DNA of 64,000 bases from a virus, in the IMG/VR virus record IMGVR_UViG_3300033145_003233, positions 186,001-250,000 of that record; one strand, given 5' to 3'. The notes beneath the pieces were generated by a model. The model saw only the letters and a list, made by a program, of their open reading frames with translations. It ran no database searches and was not told the DNA's origin. Below are positions 55,333 through 63,551 of the stretch, one piece after another (positions within the stretch are counted from its first letter, which is position 1; the number at the start of each line of letters is the position of its first letter). Both the position numbers and the translations under genes were made by a program.

Positions 55333-56430
55333 TTATTCGTCAGAGAAGTCTACTACTTCCCCCTTCGCCTCTTTTTTATTCTTCATAAGAAGATAATCTT
55401 CATTAAGCATTTTTAGAATAGCCCTACCGCAAGACCATTCTTCTCTTTCTTTTAGAGAGCAAATAACTATACCTTCTCTAATATGGTCAGCACCATTTCT
55501 TTTAGCGAGAAAAGAAGGGCCTGTAGAAAGGCCTTTCATCAAATTCATATTAAATGACCCCTCGATAATAAGAGGAACCATAGGGACAGAAAAAGCCTTA
55601 CATAGATTATTAAATAGTTCCCAATCAACATACTTACCATCTATCTTCAATGAAAATGCCACAAAGTTAAGAGAATTAGGTTTTCCATAATGCATAGATT
55701 TATGTCCACCTCTTACTCTTCCATACACTTCTCCGTATAGAGTAGCACTTTTCTTGCAGCCATAACGAGGATCATTACCTAAAGCCGAAAGAAGATATTT
55801 AACTGACTCAAGAGTAAAGGGATACCAGTAGCTATTAGAAAGCATTTCTTCATCTGTAGGCATTTTTCTCTTAACCCTATGAGAACCACCTTTCCACTCT
55901 AGTTCTCCTTCCTCAGATTTGAAGAAGCCTATCCTACAATTAGTCCCATCTATTTTTTCTGTAACACAAACTTCCTCTCCCTTTTCAAAAATATCAGGGA
56001 AATTTCTGATATTCTCTATGTCTGTATATTTAGTAAACAGAGGGTCATCGGGAGCAGCATCTCCAGCCATAGCTCTTAGAGGTGGTTCGTATTTAGTAAT
56101 TCCATAATGTTCAGCTACATCTGTCCCTACTTCCCAATTTTCTTCGTTATTTATAATCAGTCCGTAAGACATCGCCCCACGAAGTCTGGCACACCTAACG
56201 CGATTGTGAAGTTTACCTCCGAGATAGTTACCCACTCCAAGTCTCTCTACAAGTTCGAGAGGAAGCACAGCATCAACAGGGATATAAACAACAATATCTC
56301 CTACTTTATAATCTCCCTTGCCAACTATGCACTCCCATCCCTTGACAACGGCAATTTCTAGCCTGTCAGCATTCTCGTGCGAGAGAACTTCTTTTATATC
56401 ACAAACTTCTACTATTAAACTACTGCTCAT
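55333..56430 (-). CDS. RNA ligase, DRB0094/Rnl5-like (365 aa)
   Basis: ATG 56430 has AGGA six bases upstream. The N-terminal 110 residues (VEVCDIKEVLSHENADRLEI, WECIVGKGDYKVGDIVVYIP) match the OB-like module of the Deinococcus RNA ligase clade; VTEKIDGTNCRIGF holds the nucleotidyl lysine (about K159), and LYGEVYG and EGIVI correspond to later motifs. Enzymes of this clade seal nicks in duplex RNA. It is a second, distinct ligase besides 39598-40812. Confidence 0.88.
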   Translation of the reverse strand: MSSSLIVEVCDIKEVLSHENADRLEIAVVKGWECIVGKGDYKVGDIVVYIPVDAVLPLELVERLGVGNYLGGKLHNRVRCARLRGAMSYGLIINNEENWEVGTDVAEHYGITKYEPPLRAMAGDAAPDDPLFTKYTDIENIRNFPDIFEKGEEVCVTEKIDGTNCRIGFFKSEEGELEWKGGSHRVKRKMPTDEEMLSNSYWYPFTLESVKYLLSALGNDPRYGCKKSATLYGEVYGRVRGGHKSMHYGKPNSLNFVAFSLKIDGKYVDWELFNNLCKAFSVPMVPLIIEGSFNMNLMKGLSTGPSFLAKRNGADHIREGIVICSLKEREEWSCGRAILKMLNEDYLLMKNKKEAKGEVVDFSDE

Positions 56431-57193
56431 CCTTCTTCCTTTCTTCATCCTTCAATCTTTTTTTTGCTTCATCAACTGTTTCAGAGATATCTTCCCATTG
56501 AGCATCTCTATCATCTGGAGAGCCACAAAAACTAATCTCTGAGAGTATAGCTCCAAAAACCTCAAAAACAGTAAATCTATTTTTACCTTCTACTACTGGC
56601 TCTTCATTCCCACATGTGTTCTCGGGTCTAATTATAAAATCTTCATTTAATTTAAGAGGCAAATGTTTCATTCTATACAAAGGAGTAAACTCTATTGCAA
56701 AACTAGTATAGGGCATATCAGGATCGAATGGTTCTTCTTCACTCGGTTCGTGTTTGCCCCATCCATGTACACCAACAGCAATACTTACCTCATTAACATC
56801 ATCATCTTTAGGTTCGGTTAATTTCTTACCGAACATCGGGTCTTTATCATTTTTATGTTTTTCATAATAAAGAGCATAATCAAATTGATCGATATCCCAG
56901 CTACAAAAGATATAGTCTAAATCTTCTTCACTATCTGGAGGACAATCTTTTTTAATTTCTTCCAAAAATGGTTCTAACGGAAATCTTCCAAGATGAGAAC
57001 TAAAAATAATTTCCATTATTTCCTCTTCCTCTTCTATTATAGAGAAAAAGTCCAGCAAGGTAAAATCTTCATCTATTTCTACAACATCGCTAAGATGAGA
57101 AATTATACTCTCTACCTTCTCATGAACATAATTTTTATGCCCAGGAATATAGTTATTTGTATAAAATATTCCACTTTTCGTCAAAGTTATCAT
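56420..57193 (-). CDS. Acidic hypothetical protein (257 aa)
   Basis: Rich in Asp and Glu with blocks EEEEEIMEI, PPDSEEDLD and EPSEEEPFDPD. Aromatic residues between. No family recognised. It is preceded by a TTTTCCAGACAA box 26 bases upstream, so it heads a unit with the RNA ligase. Confidence 0.68.
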   Translation of the reverse strand: MITLTKSGIFYTNNYIPGHKNYVHEKVESIISHLSDVVEIDEDFTLLDFFSIIEEEEEIMEIIFSSHLGRFPLEPFLEEIKKDCPPDSEEDLDYIFCSWDIDQFDYALYYEKHKNDKDPMFGKKLTEPKDDDVNEVSIAVGVHGWGKHEPSEEEPFDPDMPYTSFAIEFTPLYRMKHLPLKLNEDFIIRPENTCGNEEPVVEGKNRFTVFEVFGAILSEISFCGSPDDRDAQWEDISETVDEAKKRLKDEERKKDEQ

Positions 57194-57214
57194 ATATTCT
57201 ATTTCTACTATTTT

Positions 57215-58198
57215 CTACTTGTCTGGAAAATTAATTAGTCTTTCCCTAGTCGCCTTACAATACTCAGGATTCAAATCTATACCTAAATACTGCCTATTTA
57301 ATGACTTAGCGGCAAGACACACTTGCCCACTTCCACAGAATGGGTCTAAAATTATATTATTTTCTGCTGAGAGTAATAATATCAGTTCTCTTATCACTTT
57401 CAAAGGAAAAACAGCCGGATGATCAATATTTTTAGTATTAGCTACAGAAGTCTCTATTGCATCTCTTTTTATCTTATTCCCATGCATCTTGATTATAGTA
57501 TAGCCTTGCAACTCTATTTGGCTGTTACGCCCACCAGATTGGCCACCAAAGGCTTTTTTATGGATTCCCCTTATCTTCATACGGAAATCTGTTATTTCGC
57601 CCCTATGAAGCTCTGAGAGGGCTTCTGCAATACCCGCCCTTGCCCTATACTTCTCAATATCTGTTAAATCAGATGTGGCTATTAATTCTAAATATCCAGC
57701 TCCCTTTTTAGGACTTATTTTCTTAGGAAGTGTATTCTCCCTTACAAGAAAAGCATCTCTATTATAATAATAATCATCACTTTTAACGAAGTGAAAAAAT
57801 GGTTCTGTGGAACTTACTAATCTTCTTTTGTATTGACGAGGAGTAGGATTAGATTTTACCCATGTGATATCATTTATGAGTTTCATCTCTTCCATGAACT
57901 CTTTAACTGTTAGAGCAAAACGATAAGGAATAAGTTGTAAATCTCCATCAATATATTTATCACCGATATTAAAAATGATATTACCAGTAGGCTTACAAAC
58001 CCTCGCACAATTACTAAAAATTACAAATAAGTTATGTAAGTAATCAGAAATGTATTTTTCAGTACCTATCTCTTCATCTACATTAGGGATATATTTTCTT
58101 TGTCCAAAATATGGTGGAGAAGTAATAATTAAATCAACACTATCAGAATCTATTTTCATTAACTCTGTATAAGCATCTCCACATCTAATTTCATTCAT
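57215..58198 (-). CDS. DNA methyltransferase, N4/N6 type (second copy)
   Basis: From ATG 58198 (MNEIRCGDAY), joined to the upstream stop as TAATG. DLIITSPPYFGQRKY (residues 23-37) is motif IV and LDPFCGSGQVCLAA is motif I with GIDLNPEY as motif II. It is only distantly related to 35429-36511, with no zinc insert. No partner restriction gene is visible. Stop overlaps a box element. Confidence 0.88.
   Translation of the reverse strand: MNEIRCGDAYTELMKIDSDSVDLIITSPPYFGQRKYIPNVDEEIGTEKYISDYLHNLFVIFSNCARVCKPTGNIIFNIGDKYIDGDLQLIPYRFALTVKEFMEEMKLINDITWVKSNPTPRQYKRRLVSSTEPFFHFVKSDDYYYNRDAFLVRENTLPKKISPKKGAGYLELIATSDLTDIEKYRARAGIAEALSELHRGEITDFRMKIRGIHKKAFGGQSGGRNSQIELQGYTIIKMHGNKIKRDAIETSVANTKNIDHPAVFPLKVIRELILLLSAENNIILDPFCGSGQVCLAAKSLNRQYLGIDLNPEYCKATRERLINFPDK
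57219..57235 (-). promoter_or_regulatory. TTAATTTTCCAGACAA box (copy 57.22 kb)
   Basis: Minus-strand box followed by GTAGAAAATAG and then TATATGAT 20 bases after CCAGACAAGT. ATG 57193 is 26 bases downstream. Overlaps the end of the methylase gene. Confidence 0.65.
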
Positions 58199-58434
58199 TA
58201 CAATATTTTTCCTGTAGCCTGACATTTTCCGCAAGACTCCTTATGTTTAATTGTGTCTCCCCATATATCATGCTCCCATTTCCGAATTCCAGTCCCATCA
58301 CATTGGTCACATTCTTTAACCATTCTTATAGCTTCATTAAGACGTTCTCTTACTTTCCAGATATTATTTTGTGCTGCAAATCTTTTAGAACTATTTAACA
58401 AGCTTATAATTTTTTTCCCTTTTTCTTTTGTCAT
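58198..58434 (-). CDS. DnaJ-type zinc-finger protein (78 aa)
   Basis: CDQCDGTGIRKW ... CGKCQATGKIL is the CxxCxGxG double motif of the DnaJ cysteine-rich domain without J domain. The N-terminal 40 residues are helical. Such fragments are frequent in phages and bind zinc. Confidence 0.72.
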   Translation of the reverse strand: MTKEKGKKIISLLNSSKRFAAQNNIWKVRERLNEAIRMVKECDQCDGTGIRKWEHDIWGDTIKHKESCGKCQATGKIL

Positions 58435-58446
58435 CTCTTCCCCTCT

Positions 58447-58854
58447 CTAAAAATCCATATTCTTAAAACGCTCATCATAATGTCTTAATTTTTTAATCGC
58501 TAGAATAAAATCTTTTCTTTCTTTTTCAAGAGTTTGTATCGCTCCTTCTTGATTCTTTACTCTCTTCTTTAATTCTTCATTCTCACTCTCTACTCTATGG
58601 AACGCTTCTCTATAACCGTCTTTCTCCCTTTCTTCATCCTCGAAATAATATTTCCAAGAATTAACCTCTTCTTCTAACTTCTCTACTTCGTCTCTATGTT
58701 TCTGAAATACACCATCAGAACAATCCATAGCCTCATCCCAACTAAGATTGTAGCGATGTGCAAAATCTGTAAAACAACTTATAGAGCAAAATCCATGATA
58801 GTTATTAATAGAAAATTTATTACAATTTCTGCAAAGTATAGTTAAATCATTCAT
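58447..58854 (-). CDS. Zinc finger plus coiled coil (135 aa)
   Basis: CRNC ... FCSISCF at residues 8-30 is a small zinc finger of the MYM/TRASH-like kind, and residues 55-125 form a long coiled coil (ENEELKKRVKNQEGAIQTLE). A scaffold or adaptor role is possible. Confidence 0.7.
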   Translation of the reverse strand: MNDLTILCRNCNKFSINNYHGFCSISCFTDFAHRYNLSWDEAMDCSDGVFQKHRDEVEKLEEEVNSWKYYFEDEEREKDGYREAFHRVESENEELKKRVKNQEGAIQTLEKERKDFILAIKKLRHYDERFKNMDF

Positions 58855-58859
58855 CTATT

Positions 58860-59369
58860 TTAAAAGGGACAATCATCTTCGGCTTCTTTGGCTTCTGCCT
58901 CGTAGGGATTATAATTAGAGTCCCAATCTCCATCATCTTCTTTTTCATCCAGACCTGCTATCCCAGAAGGAATTGGTTTATCTATAGCGTCTACAGGATT
59001 TAAATCTATATTACCAAAACGGTCATCAGCATTTCTAAATAAAGTTAAAAGAGACTCTTCTTTCTTGCTATAATGGAATTTAAGATACTTATCATCATCG
59101 CTCACAGAAACTTTCCAGTCAGAATATCGGTCTTTTATAAGAGCTACTAAGGCATCTTGATAATGTTCTGGAAAATATTGATCACCAATAGCAGTGGTAT
59201 CTGTAGTTCCTATAATGATATCTCCTATAGAGATACGAGCTATTCCCTGTTCTCTCAATTGTTCAAAGTTCAGAACTAGCAATTCATCTATATTTTTTTC
59301 ATATTTCTTAAATAGGTTATAAGTCCGTTTAACATATTCTTCTTCTGCTTGTTTTTTATTATATGCCAT
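58860..59369 (-). CDS. Hypothetical protein with SSB-like acidic tip (169 aa)
   Basis: N-terminal helical and alpha/beta region, then a disordered acidic tail ending EAEDDCPF. The end resembles the acidic D-D-x-PF tip of single-stranded-DNA-binding proteins that recruits repair enzymes. No OB fold is obvious in the first 110 residues. The tail may compete for SSB partners; this is inference. Confidence 0.65.
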   Translation of the reverse strand: MAYNKKQAEEEYVKRTYNLFKKYEKNIDELLVLNFEQLREQGIARISIGDIIIGTTDTTAIGDQYFPEHYQDALVALIKDRYSDWKVSVSDDDKYLKFHYSKKEESLLTLFRNADDRFGNIDLNPVDAIDKPIPSGIAGLDEKEDDGDWDSNYNPYEAEAKEAEDDCPF

Positions 59370-59371
59370 AG

Positions 59372-59564
59372 TTATAAATCCAAAATTTCAAATCTACTTT
59401 CTATAGGATCACATATCCCTAATCTTGGTGTTGCTATAGAGAAATAATAAGCATCCTGACACTCTACGCTGCAAAATTGGCGGGCCACAGCACCGACATT
59501 ATCATAAATGCTAATTTGAGTAGCGGTTCATGTCGCAATATGCACAATCACCTATAAGAAACAT
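59372..59564 (-). pseudogene. Frameshifted small zinc-finger gene
   Basis: ATG 59564 opens MFLIGDCAYCDMNRYSN and hits TAG. Skipping one base at AAT-TAG-C puts the ribosome in a frame that continues SIYDNVGAVARQFCSVECQD and ends at 59372. Together they give CAYC ... CSVEC, the same zinc-finger style as 58447-58854. Either a one-base insertion killed the gene or a +1 programmed shift is used. Confidence 0.5.
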
Positions 59565-60019
59565 TATATATCTAACAATTCATATCTAAAGATAGATTTA
59601 GCATGTTTCTCTACCATCTCATTGATATTTTTCACTTCTTCTCTTATCTCTTTTTTAATATCTCTAACTTGTGTTTTAAGAGCAAGGATAGCTAGTTTTA
59701 AGGATTCTTTCTCTTTTTTTAATTCTTCGAGAGTTGACATAATTTTTTGTGATTCCGTTTTTATATGTTGTTCCAATTCTCTATTCAGCCATTTCTTTAT
59801 TTCTTTCTCTACTTTTTTAGAGGGGAAACGATCCTTCATGCCATAACAGTTAGCATCTGTAGATGAGACAGCGGGTACAGCGGGAACAGTTGTCCAATCA
59901 TTTATATTAGAAGTAGAAGTAGATGCTGAAATTTTTGGATTATAGTTAGATATCAGATCTTCTAAGGTCTTCTCTTTATACATGTTATATTTACCGTGAT
60001 AACTTGGCATCTTTGGCAT
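59564..60019 (-). CDS. Coiled-coil protein (151 aa)
   Basis: Residues 1-70 are polar, with Ser/Thr-rich KISASTSTSN; residues 75-140 form a long coiled coil (STLEELKKEKESLKLAILAL). ATG 60019 follows the upstream stop by two bases. Unknown function. Confidence 0.65.
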   Translation of the reverse strand: MPKMPSYHGKYNMYKEKTLEDLISNYNPKISASTSTSNINDWTTVPAVPAVSSTDANCYGMKDRFPSKKVEKEIKKWLNRELEQHIKTESQKIMSTLEELKKEKESLKLAILALKTQVRDIKKEIREEVKNINEMVEKHAKSIFRYELLDI

Positions 60020-60021
60020 CT

Positions 60022-60438
60022 TTACAAATCTATTATGTCAAAACGATCATAATATTCTGACAACTCTTTATTCTTTTCTTCTAACTCTGATATTCTTATC
60101 ATCATATCTGCTCTAGTTATTTTATTTTTCTTAATTTTGGCTCTGAGATCTTTTATTTGTTTCTTGGATTTTGTCAAGGCATGTTGCAGCCCCTTCTTCT
60201 TCTCAGAAACCAACTTCAACTCTGCAATAAGATCTGCCTTGGTTTTATTAGTTGTTTTAGTTTTTCTCTTTTTCTTGGATGCAATTATCTTCTTAAGCTT
60301 CTTTGTCAAGGCCTTAGTTTCTTTTTGATCATCATGACCATACGAAGTTGCTCCATCTCCTATGTTCTTATAATACCCATCAACATATGCTGCTAGCTTC
60401 TCGATCTCCCCAAACATATTTTTATCAGTTTCGCTCAT
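60022..60438 (-). CDS. Coiled-coil protein with basic segment (138 aa)
   Basis: ATG 60438 (MSETDKNMFG) overlaps the upstream stop by ATGA and is preferred over an earlier ATG. A Lys/Thr-rich stretch (ASKKKRKTKTTNKTK) lies before a coiled coil with KGLQHALTKSKKQIKDLRAK. It shares the C-terminal YELLDI/FDIIDL style with 59564-60019. Unknown function. Confidence 0.65.
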   Translation of the reverse strand: MSETDKNMFGEIEKLAAYVDGYYKNIGDGATSYGHDDQKETKALTKKLKKIIASKKKRKTKTTNKTKADLIAELKLVSEKKKGLQHALTKSKKQIKDLRAKIKKNKITRADMMIRISELEEKNKELSEYYDRFDIIDL

Positions 60439-60704
60439 CTTGATAATCTGTACCAGCTCTTCTTGCCACTTGTTGTTGAAGTAATCTGCCATCTCCCATC
60501 CGACATTTCCCTCTTCGCCCATTCTTGCATTCTTTCATTATCACTTGTAAGCCACTCTTCAAACACACAGAGTGATTGAACTACTGGATTATCATAATAA
60601 CTATCTAACAGCAGCCCCGATTCTTCTATCTCCCATCTCTTCATTATTATCCATTTCGAAATATAACCGCCTGTTATATAACTTATCGTCATGGATAATA
60701 ACAT
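60435..60704 (-). CDS. Hypothetical protein (89 aa)
   Basis: Trp-rich with a beta-rich end (GRWQITSTTSGKKSWYRLSR). The start is uncertain: ATG 60704 has no clear ribosome site and ATG 60644 is an alternative. Not recognised. Confidence 0.58.
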   Translation of the reverse strand: MLLSMTISYITGGYISKWIIMKRWEIEESGLLLDSYYDNPVVQSLCVFEEWLTSDNERMQEWAKREMSDGRWQITSTTSGKKSWYRLSR

Positions 60705-60716
60705 TTAAGAAATAAT

Positions 60717-61211
60717 TCATACTTCGCCCTTCTCTTCCCAGAATTTATCTCTTATTATATTTAAGATAACCTCTTCTTTTCCAAACTGCCTATCTTTATC
60801 AACTATACCTCCCCATCCATTAGCAAATACTTCTTGTGTATATTCAAGAAAACTAAAACCATATTTCTCCACTAATTTTTCTGCTATTTCTTCAAAGATA
60901 TCAGAGAAAGTAGAATACCATCTGTAACCACAAATATCTATATAATCTTCTACACTAGTATGTCCTGCAAATACCCCATTTTCGTCACAAGATTTTTTAA
61001 ACCAATCTCTCATCCACTCCAAATCTTTTTCCCTTATTTCTCCTTCTTCATAATCGAGAACATCCTTATCCTTTTCCCGGAGAAGGACGTCCATCACAGC
61101 ATCTATAACTACTTGATTAAATGTTTTTTTGGTAAAATAATTAGGATGAGATAATTCTATAGTGTCGCTCTCTTCTTCGCTCGTATGACCTATTCTATAT
61201 AAATATGACAT
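60717..61211 (-). CDS. Hypothetical acidic protein (164 aa)
   Basis: Helical, acidic, with many aromatic residues (YRWYSTFSDIFEEIAEKL). Three bases from the phosphatase stop. Not recognised. Confidence 0.65.
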   Translation of the reverse strand: MSYLYRIGHTSEEESDTIELSHPNYFTKKTFNQVVIDAVMDVLLREKDKDVLDYEEGEIREKDLEWMRDWFKKSCDENGVFAGHTSVEDYIDICGYRWYSTFSDIFEEIAEKLVEKYGFSFLEYTQEVFANGWGGIVDKDRQFGKEEVILNIIRDKFWEEKGEV

Positions 61212-61214
61212 ATT

Positions 61215-62864
61215 TTATATCCCCACATCAATACACTCTAATAATGACCAACTTCCACCATTGTTATTCCACACTTTAAGACTAGCAACGGAACCATCAA
61301 CCTCTACAGAAACAAACGTATGAAAATTATCCCCTCCGCTTTCATTCCCTGCATTTCCTGCATCTATTTGCCATACTTGACCATCTCCTCCGCTCCACAT
61401 ATCACCTGTGACCCTAGAAGTATTATCCCAAGAATTATTTACTTGATAGCGGCTATAAGCATGAGTATGCCCGCAGAAAAAAGCAACTACATTATTGTCT
61501 TCCATTAATTGCCAAAGAATATTTCTATCACTAGGATAAGCATTTAAAGAATCCGTCAAATGTCTATTGTGAGGAAAGACAGGAGCATGAGCTATTACGA
61601 ATTTAGGAGACTGAGGATACAAGTCAAATACCCCATCCAACCACTGCACCAATTGAGGGGTAGCACGTCCACTATATCCATTTACTGTAAGCCCTCGATA
61701 ATCAGCATTAGCATTAGTAGTCCCGTCCCAGTATATATTAAGAACCACAAATAGAAATCCCTTATGTTCGAAATAATACATTGTCTCTTCACAACCAACA
61801 GGGCCAGCAAACGCATAATCTGATATCGCTTCTCTACTACTAGACCCATTAGCATTATTCCATTCTGCCCTCAACCACGGCACATCATTAACACTACTGA
61901 TCTCATGATTCCCTATAGCAGGAATCCATCTATAATTGCTCCCAAATTTACTATTGATTATATTCCTGATATCAGAAACAGTTTCTCCAGAGGAGTTCCC
62001 ACACATATCTCCAGCTATAATATGAAAATCTCCTTTTCCTGCATTGACTTTAATAGCATCGCATACACTTCTGAATTGGGAATAGCTATTTCTCATATCT
62101 GCTGTAACTATAAAATGCCAAGGTAGAAAATTAGGTTCTGTCTCAGATGATTTAGATTTAACTGGTTCGGGAATATGAGCCAACCAATGTTGAGAGAACA
62201 TGGTGAAATCTACTATATCTACCGAACCATCTTTATTAAAATCATAAGGCATATCTTCATATCCAAGAGGATGGACCGTAATTTTTATATTACTTATATC
62301 CTGCTTCGATGGACCTATTGCAGGATTATCTGTTGCAGTTAATACCATCTCATGAAGACCCACTTGCTCCATTGTGGGGTTCCATATAAATAGTTTAGGG
62401 TCATATTGAGAACCTTCAAAAGTAGCTCCTGAAGGAAGATCACTTGTTGTTAATTCAACATTATCTCCATCTGGATCTGTAGCAGTAAATAAATATTCAA
62501 ATTCAGTTTTGACAGGAATTGCAAATTGAGTATTAGAAACAATTATCCCTACAGTTTTAAAAATAGCGGCTGAAGTAAAAGTTATTCTATAATGGCCGGC
62601 CTGAACATCCGTAGGAGTCCATTGAAATAAGGTTCCATCAAATACGCTTCCTTCCGGCAGGTTCCTTGCATAGACAAGAGAATTACTATCTGAGACAATA
62701 GTAATAGACAAAGATTCTCCCTCATCTACTTTTTTAAAATCTACTATCTCTTGAGATCCCCCCTCTACATCAGAAATAGAGATTGCAGAATAAGAGATAG
62801 AAGAGAAGGCGAGAATTATTAATGCCAAAAATATTTTACTGTTTCTACAAATTGTTTCCACCAT
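61215..62864 (-). CDS. Secreted phosphatase with Ig-like repeats and dockerin-like motif (549 aa)
   Basis: Residues 1-30 are a signal peptide (IFLALIILAFSSISYSA). Two Ig-like (He_PIG type) domains follow, each with an F-x-WTPT/WNPT motif. A calcium-loop segment DFNKDGSVDIVDFTMFSQHW near residue 215 resembles dockerin halves common in Planctomycetota. The remaining 300 residues are a calcineurin-like phosphoesterase (TADMR, GDMCG, GNHE, AHAPVFPH, GHTHAYS). The first D-x-H is degenerate (ADM). The gene overlaps its upstream neighbour by 46 bases. Confidence 0.85.
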   Translation of the reverse strand: MVETICRNSKIFLALIILAFSSISYSAISISDVEGGSQEIVDFKKVDEGESLSITIVSDSNSLVYARNLPEGSVFDGTLFQWTPTDVQAGHYRITFTSAAIFKTVGIIVSNTQFAIPVKTEFEYLFTATDPDGDNVELTTSDLPSGATFEGSQYDPKLFIWNPTMEQVGLHEMVLTATDNPAIGPSKQDISNIKITVHPLGYEDMPYDFNKDGSVDIVDFTMFSQHWLAHIPEPVKSKSSETEPNFLPWHFIVTADMRNSYSQFRSVCDAIKVNAGKGDFHIIAGDMCGNSSGETVSDIRNIINSKFGSNYRWIPAIGNHEISSVNDVPWLRAEWNNANGSSSREAISDYAFAGPVGCEETMYYFEHKGFLFVVLNIYWDGTTNANADYRGLTVNGYSGRATPQLVQWLDGVFDLYPQSPKFVIAHAPVFPHNRHLTDSLNAYPSDRNILWQLMEDNNVVAFFCGHTHAYSRYQVNNSWDNTSRVTGDMWSGGDGQVWQIDAGNAGNESGGDNFHTFVSVEVDGSVASLKVWNNNGGSWSLLECIDVGI

Positions 62865-63052
62865 TCTTTTAGTTCCTTTTTTTTCTTTTTTGAAAATGAA
62901 CCATCAGGGACCACTTTAGTTGGAAGTAATCCAGCATTCCTCAGTTCTATTATGGCCTGTCTCGAGGAAAGAGTTTCAATAGTCCCGCTGACATCTTCCC
63001 CATCTTCATTAAGAGCTTCGTAATAATATCTCACATAATACCTCAGGCACAT
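62819..63052 (-). CDS. GspF/PilC N-domain-like protein (77 aa)
   Basis: YYYEALNEDGEDVSGTIETL, SSRQAIIELRNAGLLPTKV has the order of the cytoplasmic N-domain segment of GspF/PilC (Y-A-x-x-x-G-x-x-x-G-x-I-x-A-x-x-x-x-A-x-x-x-L-x-x-x-G-x-x-P). A Lys-rich helix and a Trp/aromatic end follow. It is a fragment-like size; full GspF has about 400 residues. It may modulate host pilus or secretion assembly. Confidence 0.65.
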   Translation of the reverse strand: MCLRYYVRYYYEALNEDGEDVSGTIETLSSRQAIIELRNAGLLPTKVVPDGSFSKKKKKELKEWWKQFVETVKYFWH

Positions 63053-63318
63053 GATAATTCTTTTTCTACATTTTTTAATGTCTTCTGAAGATCTTTAATT
63101 TCTTTTTTTAATTCTTTTTTTCTTGCTCTTAATCTAAATTTATGTTGTATTTCTTTAGTCTCTAATCTAAATAAAACACTTTCTAAATTATATACATATC
63201 TAGAACGACAGGAATAATATGCTAATTGATAACCTGATTTATTCTCTGCCCCATCAACAATACACTCCCACTCAGAATGACCCTTCCATAATATATATAG
63301 AACGATATATTCTCTCAT
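63043..63318 (-). CDS. Hypothetical coiled-coil protein (91 aa)
   Basis: A beta-rich first half with two Cys and a basic coiled-coil second half (KKELKKEIKDLQKTLKNVEK). Overlaps neighbours by four and ten bases. Not recognised. Confidence 0.65.
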   Translation of the reverse strand: MREYIVLYILWKGHSEWECIVDGAENKSGYQLAYYSCRSRYVYNLESVLFRLETKEIQHKFRLRARKKELKKEIKDLQKTLKNVEKELSCA

Positions 63319-63509
63319 GTCAGAGATATTGGCCAGGAATCTCCCGCATTATTATCCCACCTAGCGTATTGATATATAATTCCTTTTACCGTAGAATGGG
63401 TCTTAGGGAAATGGGCTATAAATAAACCATCATTAGATTTGATTTTATAAGATCTTTTTAGATCTGGTAGCTTTATTTCTAATTGTGTAGTATATGTATA
63501 GTTTCTCAT
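63315..63509 (-). CDS. Small beta-rich protein (64 aa), near-leaderless
   Basis: Starts MRNYTYTTQLEIKLPDLKRS and has WDNNAGDSWPISLT at the end. The promoter at 63519-63546 places transcription within three to five bases of the ATG, cutting off most of the upstream GGGGGG. Function unknown. Confidence 0.65.
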   Translation of the reverse strand: MRNYTYTTQLEIKLPDLKRSYKIKSNDGLFIAHFPKTHSTVKGIIYQYARWDNNAGDSWPISLT

Positions 63510-63518
63510 ATCCCCCCT

Positions 63519-63546
63519 ATTATATCACATAATTTTCACTTTTCAA
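63519..63546 (-). promoter_or_regulatory. Sigma70 promoter
   Basis: Minus strand TTGAAA (63546-63541), 16 bases, TATAAT (63524-63519). It starts right after the channel-like gene stop and should drive the 63.5-57.2 kb unit. ATG 63509 lies nine bases after the -10. Confidence 0.78.
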
Positions 63547-63551
63547 GTATA

